Notes under the pieces: generated by a model
The model's database searches: none
What the model saw: the letters and a program-made list of their open reading frames with translations, nothing else
Told to the model about the DNA's origin: nothing
Translations under genes and position numbers: made by a program
Assembly: GCF_905220415.1 (NCBI RefSeq)
Contig: NC_059546.1
Coordinates: 7,998,001 to 8,062,000 of the forward strand
Direction: 5' to 3'
DNA length: 64,000 nucleotides
Source of the DNA: Colias croceus
Lineage: Eukaryota; Arthropoda; Insecta; Lepidoptera; Pieridae
Shown: piece after piece, positions 22,456-33,579 of the stretch
How the letters are laid out: each line of letters opens with the position of its first letter
Position numbering within the stretch: the first letter of the stretch is position 1

Positions 22456-24455
22456 GACACGCATTTATAGCTTCACCTGTATCTTTGTATATAACCGACG
22501 CGATTTTAAAACACTTTAAACGCAAACTTTGTGCACTATCAAGAATTGTTGACCATACAATAACTTTACTTGAGTTAAGCGTATTTTTTAGTTTATTTTT
22601 TAACTACATATTATATTATAATATAAGAAGCAAAATCAAGTGTCTGTTCACTTCATGCCTTTTATCTTAATGAATATTGGTGCGGTTTTAGTCTTTACGA
22701 GATGTCTCGTAGAAAGGGTGAAGTGAACTTTGATCTTTAGTAAATGCAAGGATATGCTTTTAAATTATATTATGGTTATATTGTATGGGAATCTATATTA
22801 AATTGTCAATCTGCCTCCTGAAGCTAAGTAGTAGGTACCTAGCTAAGAATCTTCAAGTCATTTTAAGGGACCACAAGGGAAGGTAGAATGTTAATTTTCC
22901 ACAAATCTTATTACTTCTTGTTAAAAGTTTATTTGCGCAAATTTTCAATACAACAATATTTTACGTCGGTTTATTAATCGTTATTAATTATATCTAACTA
23001 ATTAACCATGTTTCAACTCAAAACTTATGTGTAAATACCTATAAATAAAACAATACACACAAACAGTTATCTACGATTGTATTAATTAACAAACAATTAG
23101 GCGCGTCAATAGTCGTGTAAATTTAATTGATTTATAACACGTGTATCTAATAGGTCTAATGAGATAATCGCGTTAACTAATTGTCTCGATTTGCAACTTC
23201 ACGAAATATTCAACGCATCGATTGTACGTAGCCGTGGGGGAGAGTTACTAATAAGCTATTATGAAGCATAACAGTAAAGAATCACGTGAACGTTTGAATA
23301 TTCATCGTCTTTTTGATGTGGGAGTTAGCACGTTTCAGCACGAATTGATCCAGCTCGCATCGCATCCTACACAATACAAAATCGTCTTAAAATTCTAGCA
23401 TGCAAATGCTACTGCTTCAGAAGACAATGTTTGCTGGTTGGTTAGCAGATGACACATGACGTAAAAGCATTTGGTCTTGTTCATTTTGTGAAGGAAACCT
23501 TTATGGCGCAAGGCAGACTCACCACATTATAACTGACTTGGCTACTAGGGCTTTTATTACATAATATTTTACCCTAGTTTAAGGCCTACAGGAAGATACT
23601 AACTAGCAAAATTAAACAGAATAGTTCAGATATCCGAATAAATAGGGAACACAAAGTTAATATTTACTTTGAGAAGTTTGCATTTGGATTGCCTTATTCA
23701 AACATGAACTGTTATGTTTACAAGTACAGTTTAAATAATTTGCCGTAAGATATGTTTTAATACATAATAATATTATGAACAATGTTTAACAACCTTTAGT
23801 TAATTCTGTAGCAGTTTATTGAGTTGTTATGTATTGGCTACTTGTTATTTGAAACACATACAATGGCTTACGTAATTGCCTTGATTCGATTGAATGTTAG
23901 TACATATTTTGTTTGTTTATTGTTATATAGGGACAATTGCTATTTTGATAATGTATGATGTAATATGTTTTGGTGATATAATTTAAGAAAACAATCAATT
24001 TAAATAATGTTCCGTACTTAGTTAATTTTATACCTACAATTTGTGTTTTTTTTTTTCCATTTCTTACGAGAGTTTATAAGCATACCGCATGAAATTTATC
24101 GATACTTTTCGCATATATGAGATAGTGCAAATAGTTTGAATTCAATCTTTGCATAGATTTCAAACGAACGTTGGTACTTTGGCCTTTCATTAGAATATTG
24201 CAAACGGTTGCATGCGGTGTCACAAAGCGCTGATGTTAGATGAAAGAAATCTATTCAAAACGTTTTAGATCTCTTGATTGGGGATTACTATTTTATTAGC
24301 AATCGCTATCTCAAACGATATGGGGATTTGTTAGTTTTTTTGTAGAAATCTATATAAATGTAAAAGATGTGTTTGAATGGCTGACTGAATTTATAATTTG
24401 TTGGATTTATGATTACTTGGATTAGGATACGAGCTGAATAGAATATTGTAGATAA
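22456..24455. other. AT-rich DNA, nothing recognised
   Basis: No supported gene. The only open frame listed here (22485, 61 codons) is of chance length. Confidence 0.5.
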
Positions 24456-24464
24456 TAAATTATA

Positions 24465-25045
24465 TTGACGCCTCCTTGGTACAGTGGTTGACGTGTGAGT
24501 GTAGCCCCGAGGGGTCCTGGGTTCGATTCCCGGTGGAGACGAAGAAAAAAAATGTCTCGGTCTGGTAGGATACAGAAGGCTGATCCCCTACTTGTACCTA
24601 AAGAAAATCGATCAGTGAAACAGATGTATAATGCATCTGCCCCTTACCCCACTAGGGGACATGGGACTTCACTTTAAATTACCTACCGTAAAACGTAGCA
24701 TCTCTCTTTTGTGTGTATTTATTTATATGTATGTTTATTATTTTTATTATATTCGTAACTATACAATTTTCTTTTACTTATATGTATGATATTTATAATG
24801 TGTAATATTTGTTTATTTTATGAATATTATTTCCATTCTTCTATTTCGGTCTGTAGCTGTTCTTCAAACAAGGGGGCCACTGAAAATCAGTGCTGTGCCG
24901 TTGATGGCACAGCTAAATACTGAGTTGGTCCCTTTTTGCTAAAGGTCTGCCACACTTTTGTCTATTTCTCTGTTTTTGTATTTCTTTTCTTTTATTATAT
25001 CTGTTGTTGGCCTTTGGTAAATAAATTATTTCTTTCTTTCTTTCT
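24465..25045 (+). mobile_element. Complete tRNA-derived SINE (581 bp)
   Basis: The head has RNA polymerase III promoter boxes: an A-box-like TTGGTACAGTGGTTGACG and a B box GGGTTCGATTCCCGG. It ends in a (TTTC)n tail. A 9-bp direct repeat TAAATTATA flanks it exactly (24456-24464 and 25046-25054), so both ends are fixed and it arrived by target-primed retroposition. Between head and tail are about 480 bp of unrelated body, long for a SINE. It encodes no protein and would rely on a LINE reverse transcriptase. The near-intact B box and duplication suggest a fairly young copy. Confidence 0.88.
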
Positions 25046-25054
25046 TAAATTATA

Positions 25055-25980
25055 AATAGTAGCTTATCAAAAAAATATTGTCTAGGTAGATCGTATTATA
25101 GCCACCGCTTCTATGACCAAAGATGTGGGCATATTATAAAAATAAATAGCTACCTACTATGTGATGAGCATATTGTTATCAGATTTCTAATATTAAATGG
25201 CTATAATAAAATTGTGTCTCCAGCTTGATTCTTGCGCTGAAAACTGCTACGGAATTATTATAATATCCATCTCGAATTTTATACAAGAACGTCCTTAGTA
25301 GATAATTCCGTAGTTAAAGTATTACATTTCCAGCATTATAAATAAGAAAGCAGTCATACTTGACCCAGTTGACCGAGTGAAAATATCTCAGGTGCTACGT
25401 CGCTGGTCTTGTTATAATTTGTCTTGAAAGGTTCCGCTTTTGAGAGTAATTGGATGGATGACATTTTTATAAAATTCTTTCGTTTGTGCAAAAAATTTTG
25501 AGGGTTCTTTCTTTAAAGTTTTGCTGGAAACGTTTGAAATGCAGGAATTTAGAAGATGTATTTTGAATATTGTAATAGGATTCTTATGTGTACGATAACA
25601 ATAACATATGAAGGTAGAACGTAGGATGTAATTGTAATTTTGATGTATAAAACAATATGCAAACAGCCATATTTGTATCTATTGTTTAATGTGAGACGAA
25701 ACATAGCTTAACTTTTTTTCGTTTACCAAAACATTTAAACAACGCGAAACTGGGCACAGTCATTTCATTTTGTCGATAGTATCATAAAATTGGTATTCGT
25801 GTAGAATTTAACAGAGATCTTGATTGACCGATACGTCGGTATCGGCAGAACAATGGCTTCCTTTTTCAGCAGCACTGGACAAACTGCTGCCATTAAATCC
25901 CTATTCTGCACCAAATATTCAAATTCGTTGACATGATAAACGGTCCTACACTGGTTTCTCTTAATATACTTTATCAATCA
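25055..25980. other. AT-rich DNA with one weak minus-strand frame
   Basis: A 70-codon minus-strand ATG frame (25765-25977) looks slightly more protein-like than its neighbours but matches no domain I know. Nothing else is seen. Confidence 0.4.
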
Positions 25981-26291
25981 CTATAGCATTCCGCCCGCGG
26001 TTTCGCTTGCTTTGTTAAAAACCTAATAAATTATATACTACAACCTTCCTCTATTTTATATTAGAGATTGTACCTATGCTTTAAAGATTATTTTAAGCAT
26101 AGTACAGTCACAGACAGTGGAAAGCGTATTTGGTTTATACTATCAAATTATAATATACTAAAACCTTCCTCTTGAATCATTCTATCTATTAAAAAAGCCG
26201 CATCAAAATCCGTTGCGTAGTTTTAAAGATTTAAGCATACAAAGGGACATAGGGACAGAGAAAGCGACTTTGTTTTATATCATGTAGTGAT
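25981..26291 (+). repeat. CCGCCCGCGG-family repeat, copy C (doubled)
   Basis: Two partial copies joined head to tail. The first starts CCGCCCGCGG and is degraded; the second (from about 26155) runs from ATATACTAAAACCTTCCTC to the usual ATGTAGTGATG end. It is either an insertion into an older copy or a tandem duplication. Confidence 0.75.
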
Positions 26292-28342
26292 GTTACTTCT
26301 GATAAACTCATTATTATTGAATATCAATTCTGTAATTATACCTGATATCGAATTCTTAACACATCCTGCTCAAAGCCATTAGGGCATTATGTGGAGGAAT
26401 CTGTTCCTGAGGGAAAATGTTTATTACGGCATTATTGTGTATAATATGCTGTATTAAATTATTGTGCGTCTATTTAGATTTGTACCTAAGTTGTAGATGT
26501 TGTTATCAGTTCTTTTGCATTTAATTTGTTTCGTATGACCTTTCGTTGGTTATAGTTTAAAAGCTTTTTACCCAACTTATAATTTATGAAAGCGAAAATT
26601 TAGTACTTCATCAATTCTTATCCATTTGCCCTAGCAATTTCACCAAAGTTACCTCCCGTCCTGATGTAATTAATAATTGAATTTTGCAAGGCAACTCTGG
26701 AATATTGTTCTTATACCGTCTCTAAGTACTGTTTTGACACAGTTCCCTTTCTCAAATATAAAGTGGCAGCTGTGTTCCGCTCACTAAAACTGATTATACG
26801 ATGACTCAAGGCGTAGGGTTGAAGTTGATTCGTTTTACAAGACGTTTGACATTTTGCTATTTAAATAAGCCCTGATTTAAGCGGAGAGCAAATGTATTTT
26901 GTGTAATAAAGGTTTCGGTGATGAGGTATATTATGTGTGGGTAGGTTTTATATTTACCGTGTCTCCAGAATTATGGGCTATAAAGTAGACAGGTATATAT
27001 ACTATCTTTAAAGGAGTATATTAGCTATCGAATTTATACTACCTCAAAATCGTCAAACCATCATTAATTCATCGAACCTACACAACTAAAAGTTCAATAT
27101 TTAACCGAATACTTAAATAATTGTACAGCTATTTTAATTTGCAGTTCATTTAAAATGTTTAAATAGTAAATAACAATTTATAAAAATAAATTCCTTAGAA
27201 ATTTTAAACATTTCTCATAAATAAAATCTCGTTAAAAAGGGCGTAAGGCATTTAATTAAAACACGATTACTCGACTCAATGTGACATCGGCAAAAATTTC
27301 GTTCAATTTAATTCCAAAATGAAACGTATTTAAATGACAGACACGTCCCGTGGATAGATTGAAATCGGAGTGTGAACAAAATAATAAAGCTATTCCTTAT
27401 AAATTATCATCGAGTTTGTTGGCGCCTTTTTCACAGAAACGCTCAAATAACAATAATTTCACTCGATACTGAAGAATATTCAGTGAAGAATATTCCTTAA
27501 AATTATTGGGCATTTCCTTATTTAGCTTTATAACAATAAGTTCATTAGAAACACGTGGATTCCTATTCCACGTGTTGAAGTTGAACTAGAATATAATATT
27601 TGGAAAGAAAAAACAACAAAGAAAAAAAATGGCCATGAGCAGGAATCTACGTGACAATGAAATAAAACGCGTCAACAAAGACGACCTACACGCTAGAATA
27701 AAATCACGACTCATATCAAGTGTATACACGTCTTTATTTCGTTACTGTTCTTATATGAGGATAAAAAAAAACTTATTGTTTAGTTTAGTTATCAAATATT
27801 AAAACAATATACAATACTTCTTGAAAATGACCAGACTGTAAAACCCGACTGAGATTGTAAAACCTTATGTTTTAGAGAATTTTAGAACACCATAGTCCAT
27901 ATAAAATTCAATCTATAAACAATCACGTAAGCCTCTTATGATCAAACGGTTCCCTTGCTTTGTCAACCACGCTCTGCCGGTGTCCACTTGTCTCGTGTGC
28001 AGATGCTTAAAGTTCTGCAAAGTTACTCGAGTTAATTGAAAAATCGCAGTACTGTTATAAAATGAAATTAAGGAGCAGAAATATTCAGTTGATTGATTTA
28101 TGAATTTAATTCGGTTTCTCCAAAGTCGTTACAATATACAACAATCGAGTCATAGTCAAACTGAAAATTAATCTATCACCACTGGACAGGTTTAATATTA
28201 GATTATATCCAATATTAAAATACTTTACAAAAATAAATCAAGATTTACCTTTCTTTCAGTTCTACCTATCCACTAGTTATGTGAACCTTGTTCAAGTATA
28301 GATAGTATGTACTTCGTATTTTTTGCATTGTATTGTACCTAG
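26292..28342. other. AT-rich DNA, one E-box hairpin
   Basis: No gene supported. It contains a perfect 10-bp hairpin at 27550-27576. Confidence 0.5.
27550..27576. repeat. Hairpin with a CACGTG E-box in each arm
   Basis: Arms AACACGTGGA and TCCACGTGTT with a 7-nt loop. Each arm holds CACGTG, the target of many bHLH factors. Binding here is speculation. Confidence 0.6.
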
Positions 28343-28560
28343 TCTTGTTTTGGTACTTGGTAGTGGTTAACGCGAGAGCGTATATAACCGAAGGACCTGG
28401 TTTCAATATCCAACGGACAAAAAAAAGACTTGTTCTGACAGGACATACAAGGTAGATCAACTACTTCGTAAAGAAAATTGTGTCATACAAAGATGTAATG
28501 CATCTGCCTTTCACCTCACAAGATGTTAAGGCATCTTAGCTATTGTTTGTGTTATGTCTA
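28343..28560 (+). mobile_element. Eroded tRNA-derived SINE copy
   Basis: A diverged relative of the SINE at 24465. Recognisable parts are the head TTGGTACTTGGTAGTGG, a decayed B box and the shared segment ATGTAATGCATCTGCC. The tail and target duplications are lost, so the limits are approximate. Confidence 0.68.
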
Positions 28561-30615
28561 CATTTTCTTATCAACAGTATAGTATGCACATTTATGAGAC
28601 CTACCTACTGCGAAATTATTAATCATCTTACATCACTTTGAAATGACTATAGAGTGCAATAGTGCAGTAGTAATAGTGATAATAGTTAGGTAGGTAAATT
28701 ACCTACTTAATTTCATGTAGTAACGTTTCTAGTTCCTGAATTCCCCCCAATAAATAAAATTGATTATAAAATTGATTCAGTTATTAGATAAAGCTGTTAA
28801 ATTAACCATGATGTCATCAAATCGGAGCCACATGTCCGATTATCTTCGGTTTCAGTGACCATAGACCGACCGTTAAATGGAACGTAAATACTCAATATAC
28901 AAAGGATCTTTGTTTTGACCTATATAAAAAAAATATAATGTTTACATGTAATAGAATATACCGGCAAATGTGTGTAAAATATGAGTTTTTATTTAGAAAC
29001 TGACCAAATTAATAAAATAAAAAAACAGTCAACGGGTGACTTCATTCTTTATCTTTAATCAAAACTTCATAATTCGTAATTCCCAAAAACTTACCGCTTT
29101 CTTTCGCAATATTAGTCATACCAATACCAACTTCGAATTCAAATTTTGAAGTTGGGAATTTGGGAAAATATATTATCCAATGTATTGGAAATGAATTAGC
29201 AATTTGCTAATTCGCTTTGAGTTGTATGAATACTGAATAGTAAATGTAGTATTTGGTCTATAATCTAAACCAATAATCGATACAATTTTCATATTAAATT
29301 TGTGCGAATTAGTATTCGAAATATTTTAATTGTATTATACGCGAAGTTCTCTAAATACATTTAGCAAGTGAATTAGCGCAACAATTGGCTAACTTCATTT
29401 CATTTAAAATAGTCGCTGAATATGTCTAAATGTATTTTTTTTTTCGACATTAGTTATATTACGCTTTTTATCTTAATTCTAGATTGACATATATTTCAAA
29501 AAAGTAAAGTTGAAAACGAGTCTACTAATTAGTAAATCGATATATTTATATCTACAAAGATATGCTAGTGTATTATATTAAATTGTGTAAGATTAAAATA
29601 ATAAAGTGGCACTAAAATTACCTCGATAAGAAATTTAAAAAAAAATTGTCGGTGTTCTTTTTTTAATTTTTTTTTTTTTTATTAATCAAAGCACAAAAAC
29701 CCATGCCGCTGGTTTCTAATAATATAAAAATGCCCTAAGGCGAAGGACGGATACTATATAAATTTAATTAAATTCTGTTTGCATCCCTCTTTGAAGTGGT
29801 GATAAAAATTTCGATCCCAAAACCGTCCATTTTAACGCATTTATGCAGAGATTTAGATATTAAATTAGGTCCAAAACAGCCATATGTAAAGTTAAAATCA
29901 TAGAATGATATTTTAATTTTCAATACATTTTGTTTTACAGTAACAGCTGCGTTTAAATTTCATTGATAAACCGCGTAATTTATAGATAACTTGACACCTA
30001 CCATTAAATTACTTACCCGCGAATTAATGAACTCATAACTGAATAGTCTAATTAAACAAATTTATTATCTGTGACGTCATCCATCATCAGATTGCGGCGC
30101 GAACTCGACCCAATATTTGTTCAAATGATTATTTTTGATTAATGATTCAAGTCGGAAAATTGCTTTTTAGTTCCACGATGAATTAACGAGGGCTCGCAAT
30201 TGTTTGTTTAAATTTACTTACTGAACAATGGCTACAAGCCTACTTATTGTAACGGTATTGTCAGGGAAAATTATGGAGTCACGGTCGAAAATATGTCTTA
30301 AAATATTGGAATTATATTGTTAGCCTAATTTAATTGAAGGAAATATAAGACTGAAATCACATTGCGTAGGTGTACCATTAAATGTTAAAATTAATTAATT
30401 CACTTAAATAAACAAATAAACTTCAATATCTGAAAATATATTTCTTCCTCCAATTTAATCATGGAGGTGACCAACATGACTAACGTCAAGATGATTATAA
30501 TAATTATTGTCTTAATATCCTGTTATATACCAATTAAAAAGTCAATACATAGTACAACTTAGAGTATATATACTATCTATAGAGTGCGAACAACCAAGTG
30601 GGAACAGTAGGCACA
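28561..30615. other. AT-rich DNA, nothing recognised
   Basis: Includes A/T homopolymer runs near 29637-29682. No gene or bounded repeat seen. Confidence 0.5.
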
Positions 30616-30715
30616 GGTGGGAACAACACGACGCTCCCGCCGCGAGCGCTCGCAGTCGTGGTTGAGTGCTCACGAAGTGCGTTGCTCTGGATTTTTTTCA
30701 TATTTACGAATAAAA

Positions 30716-30795
30716 GTGGTGAAATGTGCAGTTCTATCTTGCAAAAACGATACTAGAAAATACACAAAATTGAAATCCACTATCACATTTCATCA
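30716..30795 (+). pseudogene. Exon-like start of a THAP zinc finger domain
   Basis: The frame reads V-V-K-C-A-V-L-S-C-K-N and ends T-F-H, then splits a CA. codon at a perfect splice donor, GTAAGT (30796-30801). THAP domains begin M-x-x-C-x(2-4)-C and have an (S/T)-F-H motif before F-P. The first cysteine pair is C-x4-C (30725 and 30740). Where THAP proteins start with Met, this has GTG. The frame is open upstream to 30617 without an ATG. No matching second exon, with the remaining Cys-His pair, was found nearby. So it is either a decayed first exon, an internal exon of a spliced gene, or a remnant of a THAP-type transposase. The motif is seen; the assignment is inference from a short stretch. 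Confidence 0.45.
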
Positions 30796-30801
30796 GTAAG
30801 T

Positions 30802-31498
30802 CGATTGTTATACATAATTTTATGAAAATAAATCTAGCATCGCGGGGGTGAAGAGTAGGTGGGAGGCGGACACGCGCAGGCTCGCTCGCGCGCCTCACTG
30901 CCGCCACGTGATCGTAGTGATGTGACCTGACCAACGCTGTACTCGATATAAAGTTTACTAGAAGAACTATATTTTAACAAATTATTTATTTAACTTTAAA
31001 ATTAAAACTCTTTTAAAAATGTATTATAAATAAATTTGTGGTGTGTTTTGTACGATACACTTTCTAAATTATGAATGCGAATGTATTATAGTGTAAATGT
31101 AAAGTATGTAATGTTACGATATATTTTCTGAACCGCTAAATTGATTTTGAAGATTTTGATAGTAGAATGGATAAAATTAAATAAAGAAATTATTAATATT
31201 ATTTATTATATTATCATTTTAAATTATTAATTATTCCTTAATATTTTTTACCATTTTTCAAACATTATTATTATTGTTTGATTTATTATTAATAAATAGC
31301 ACTAAACCCGATCCTTTATTTTATTAACTTTATTATTTAAAAAGTACTCACGTTTTTCTTATATTCCAATCAAACATATTTTTTTAAAGTACTTATAATT
31401 AATACAAGAAAATTTCTTATATAATATTTAATATTCAAATGGAATAAACAAACTTTATTCAGTTGGTAAACAAATTTAAAATTAGATATTTATACTTT
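30802..31498. other. GC-rich patch then AT-rich DNA
   Basis: 30834-30935 is unusually GC- and CpG-rich, with a CACGTG, directly after the THAP-like exon. The rest is very AT-rich with no feature. Confidence 0.45.
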
Positions 31499-31672
31499 AC
31501 TAGCGGTCCGCCCCGGCTTCGCCCGTGGTACATGTTTACGTTTTCTCTACATAAGAACCATCCTCGTACTTCAAGGAATATAATAAAAAAAGAATTATCG
31601 AAATCGGTTCAGCCGTTCTCGAGTTATGGAATTACAACGAAAAGTGGCATTGATTTTTATATATTAGACTAG
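31499..31672 (+). repeat. Interspersed repeat, CCGCCCCGGCTTCGCCCG family
   Basis: Begins CTAGCGGTCCGCCCCGGC, contains ATCGGTTCAGCCGTTCTCGA and ends in TTTATATATTAGA. The arrangement resembles 3' tails of lepidopteran non-LTR elements. No coding capacity. It abuts the composite array that follows. Confidence 0.7.
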
Positions 31673-31685
31673 CTGGTGCGTTGTG

Positions 31686-31707
31686 CGCGGGCTGCAAGCA
31701 GCCCGCG
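31686..31707. repeat. Hairpin of the diverged first unit
   Basis: Arms CGCGGGCTGC and GCAGCCCGCG with loop AA. In the later units (31886, 32076, 32266, 32456) the arms are CGCGAGCTGC and GCAGCTCGCG: stem position 5 is changed on both sides and pairing is kept. The 33423 copy has the G-C form with one mismatch. Confidence 0.88.
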
Positions 31708-31740
31708 AGCCCCTTTTGCCCCTGGGTTGAAGCAATAGGG

Positions 31741-32580
31741 CAGTCATTTGAAAATATATTCGGATTTTCTGTCCATTTGTTACATCTGCTAACAGCGATT
31801 CTACAGTCAGTCGGTAATGCTTATAAATTCCCCATTCAAATATTTTCTATTCCGGGGGGCTGTCCACCTTCGAGGGTGCGTGGTGCGCGAGCTGCAAGCA
31901 GCTCGCGGCTCATCCCAGGGCAGAAATCTTCAGTCATTTGAAAATGCATTCGAATTTCCTTTCCATTTGTTACATCACCTAACAGCGATTCTACAGTCAG
32001 TCGGTAATGCTTATAAATTCCCCATTCAAATATTTTCTATTCCGGGGGGCTGTCCACCTTCGAGGGTGCGTGGTGCGCGAGCTGCTAGCAGCTCGCGGCT
32101 CATCCCAGGGCAGAAATCTTCAGTCATTTGAAAATGCATTCGAATTTCCTTTCCATTTGTTACATCACCTAACAGCGATTCTACAGTCAGTCGGTAATGC
32201 TTATAAATTCCCCATTCAAATATTTTCTATTCCGGGGGGCTGTCCACCTTCGAGTGTGCATTGTGCGCGAGCTGCAAGCAGCTCGCGGCTCATCCCAGGG
32301 CAGAAATCTTCAGTGATTTGAAAATGCATTCGAATTTCCTATCCATTTGTTACATCTCCTAACAGCGATTCTACAGTCAGTCGGTAATGCTTATAAATTC
32401 CCCATTGAAATATTTTCTATTCCGGGGGGCTGTCCACCTTCGAGGGTGCGTGGTGCGCGAGCTGCAAGCAGCTCGCGGCTCATCCCAGGGCAGAAATCTT
32501 CAGTCATTTGAAAATGCATTCGAATTTCCTTTCCATTTGTAACATCTGCTAACAGCGATTCTACAGTCAGTCGAAACTGC
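31741..32580. repeat. Tandem repeat, 190-bp unit, about 4.4 copies
   Basis: CAGTCATTTGAAAAT recurs at 31741, 31931, 32121, 32311 (one change) and 32501, exactly 190 bp apart. Units are nearly identical except the first, which is clearly diverged. Each has a segment TCCGGGGGGCTGTCCACC followed by a perfect hairpin. Open frames of 104 codons here only reflect the repeat. Confidence 0.95.
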
Positions 32581-33370
32581 TTATAAATTACTTATTCAAA
32601 TGTTGTTAAATTTTTGAAACGTCTTATCGATAGCGGGCAGTGACTTTTCATAATAAACTGTTCAAGAGTTAACCTAACACGCTCGTCGCTTCGCTCCTCG
32701 CTACCTATTTGAATATTTAGGCCGGCCGCTGCCCCGACTCGCTCGCTTCGCTCGCTTGGCTCGTGCGATAGGTAGTTCAAAAGTTAACCTAACACGCTCG
32801 TCGCTTCGCTCCTCGCTACCTATTTGAATATTTAGGCCGGCCGCTGCCGTGACTCGCTCGCTTCGCTCGCATGGCTCGTGTGGTAGTTCAAAAGTTAACC
32901 TTACACGCTCGTCGCTTCGCTCCTCGCTACCTAAACTGCTTATAAATTACTTATTCAAATATTGGTAAAATTTTTGAAACGTCTTATCGATAGCGGGCAG
33001 TGACTTTTCATAATAAACTGTTCAAGAGTTAACCTAACACGCTCGTGGCTTCGCTCCTCGCTACCTATTTGAATATTTAGGCCGGCCGCTGCCGCAACTC
33101 GCTCGCTTCGCTCGCTTGGCTCGTGCGGTAGGTAGTTTATAAGTTAACCTAACACGCTCGTCGCTTCGCTCCTCGCTACCTATTTGAATATTTAGGCCGG
33201 CCGTTGACGCGACTCGCTCGCTTCGCTCGCTTGGCTCGTGCGGTAAGTAGTTCAAAAGTTAACCTAACACGCTCGTCGCTTCGCTCCTCGCTACCTATTT
33301 GAATATTTACGCTGGCCGCTGCCGTGACTCGCTCGCTTCGCTCGCTTGGCTCGTGCGGTAGTTCTAAAGT
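32574..33370. repeat. Tandem repeat, about 116-bp unit, higher-order
   Basis: TTAACCTAACACGCTCG recurs (one copy altered) at about 32669, 32784, 32896, 33029, 33145 and 33260. Each is followed by CTCGTCGCTTCGCTCCTCGC and GGCCGGCCGCTGCC-type blocks. A longer spacer beginning near AACTGCTTATAAATTACTTA occurs at 32575 and 32935, giving a 360-bp higher-order period of three units. It is dense in CpG. The minus strand gives Ser-Glu-Arg-rich frames, but 116 is not a multiple of three, so they do not persist. Confidence 0.88.
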
Positions 33371-33372
33371 TA

Positions 33373-33460
33373 ATAAATATTTTCTACTCCGGGAGGCTGT
33401 CAACCCTCGAAGTTGCGCGGTGCGCGGGCAGCAAGCAGCCCGCGGTGCCGTCTTTTGCCG
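33373..33460. repeat. Diverged outlying copy of the 190-bp unit
   Basis: ATTTTCTACTCCGGGAGGCTG matches the 190-bp unit's corresponding segment and is followed by the same hairpin type at 33423-33444 (one mismatch). It shows the 116-bp array sits between members of the 190-bp family. Confidence 0.75.
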
Positions 33461-33579
33461 ATGCTATTCAATTACCCTTCCTAGTATGGAAATTTCCATA
33501 CAAAATTTTCGAAAAAAAAAATTTCGCTTTTTAGCAAAAATTTTTATGTGCCTGGAAGCGGACCAAGTTTTTAAACATT

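Noticed and set aside
24465..24545. Free-standing tRNA gene
   Set aside because: Pol III boxes are present, but the tRNA-like head is followed by a body, a TTTC tail and a flanking duplication, so it is a SINE.
25765..25977. Minus-strand 70-codon frame as an exon
   Set aside because: It looks mildly protein-like but has no recognised domain and no clear splice sites; kept only as a note.
31741..32580. CRISPR-like array
   Set aside because: Units are 190 bp and alike over their whole length, with no unique spacers, in a eukaryotic setting.
32592..33403. Ser-Glu-Arg-rich minus-strand frames as proteins
   Set aside because: They come from the 116-bp tandem unit, which is not a multiple of three, so each frame breaks within one or two units.
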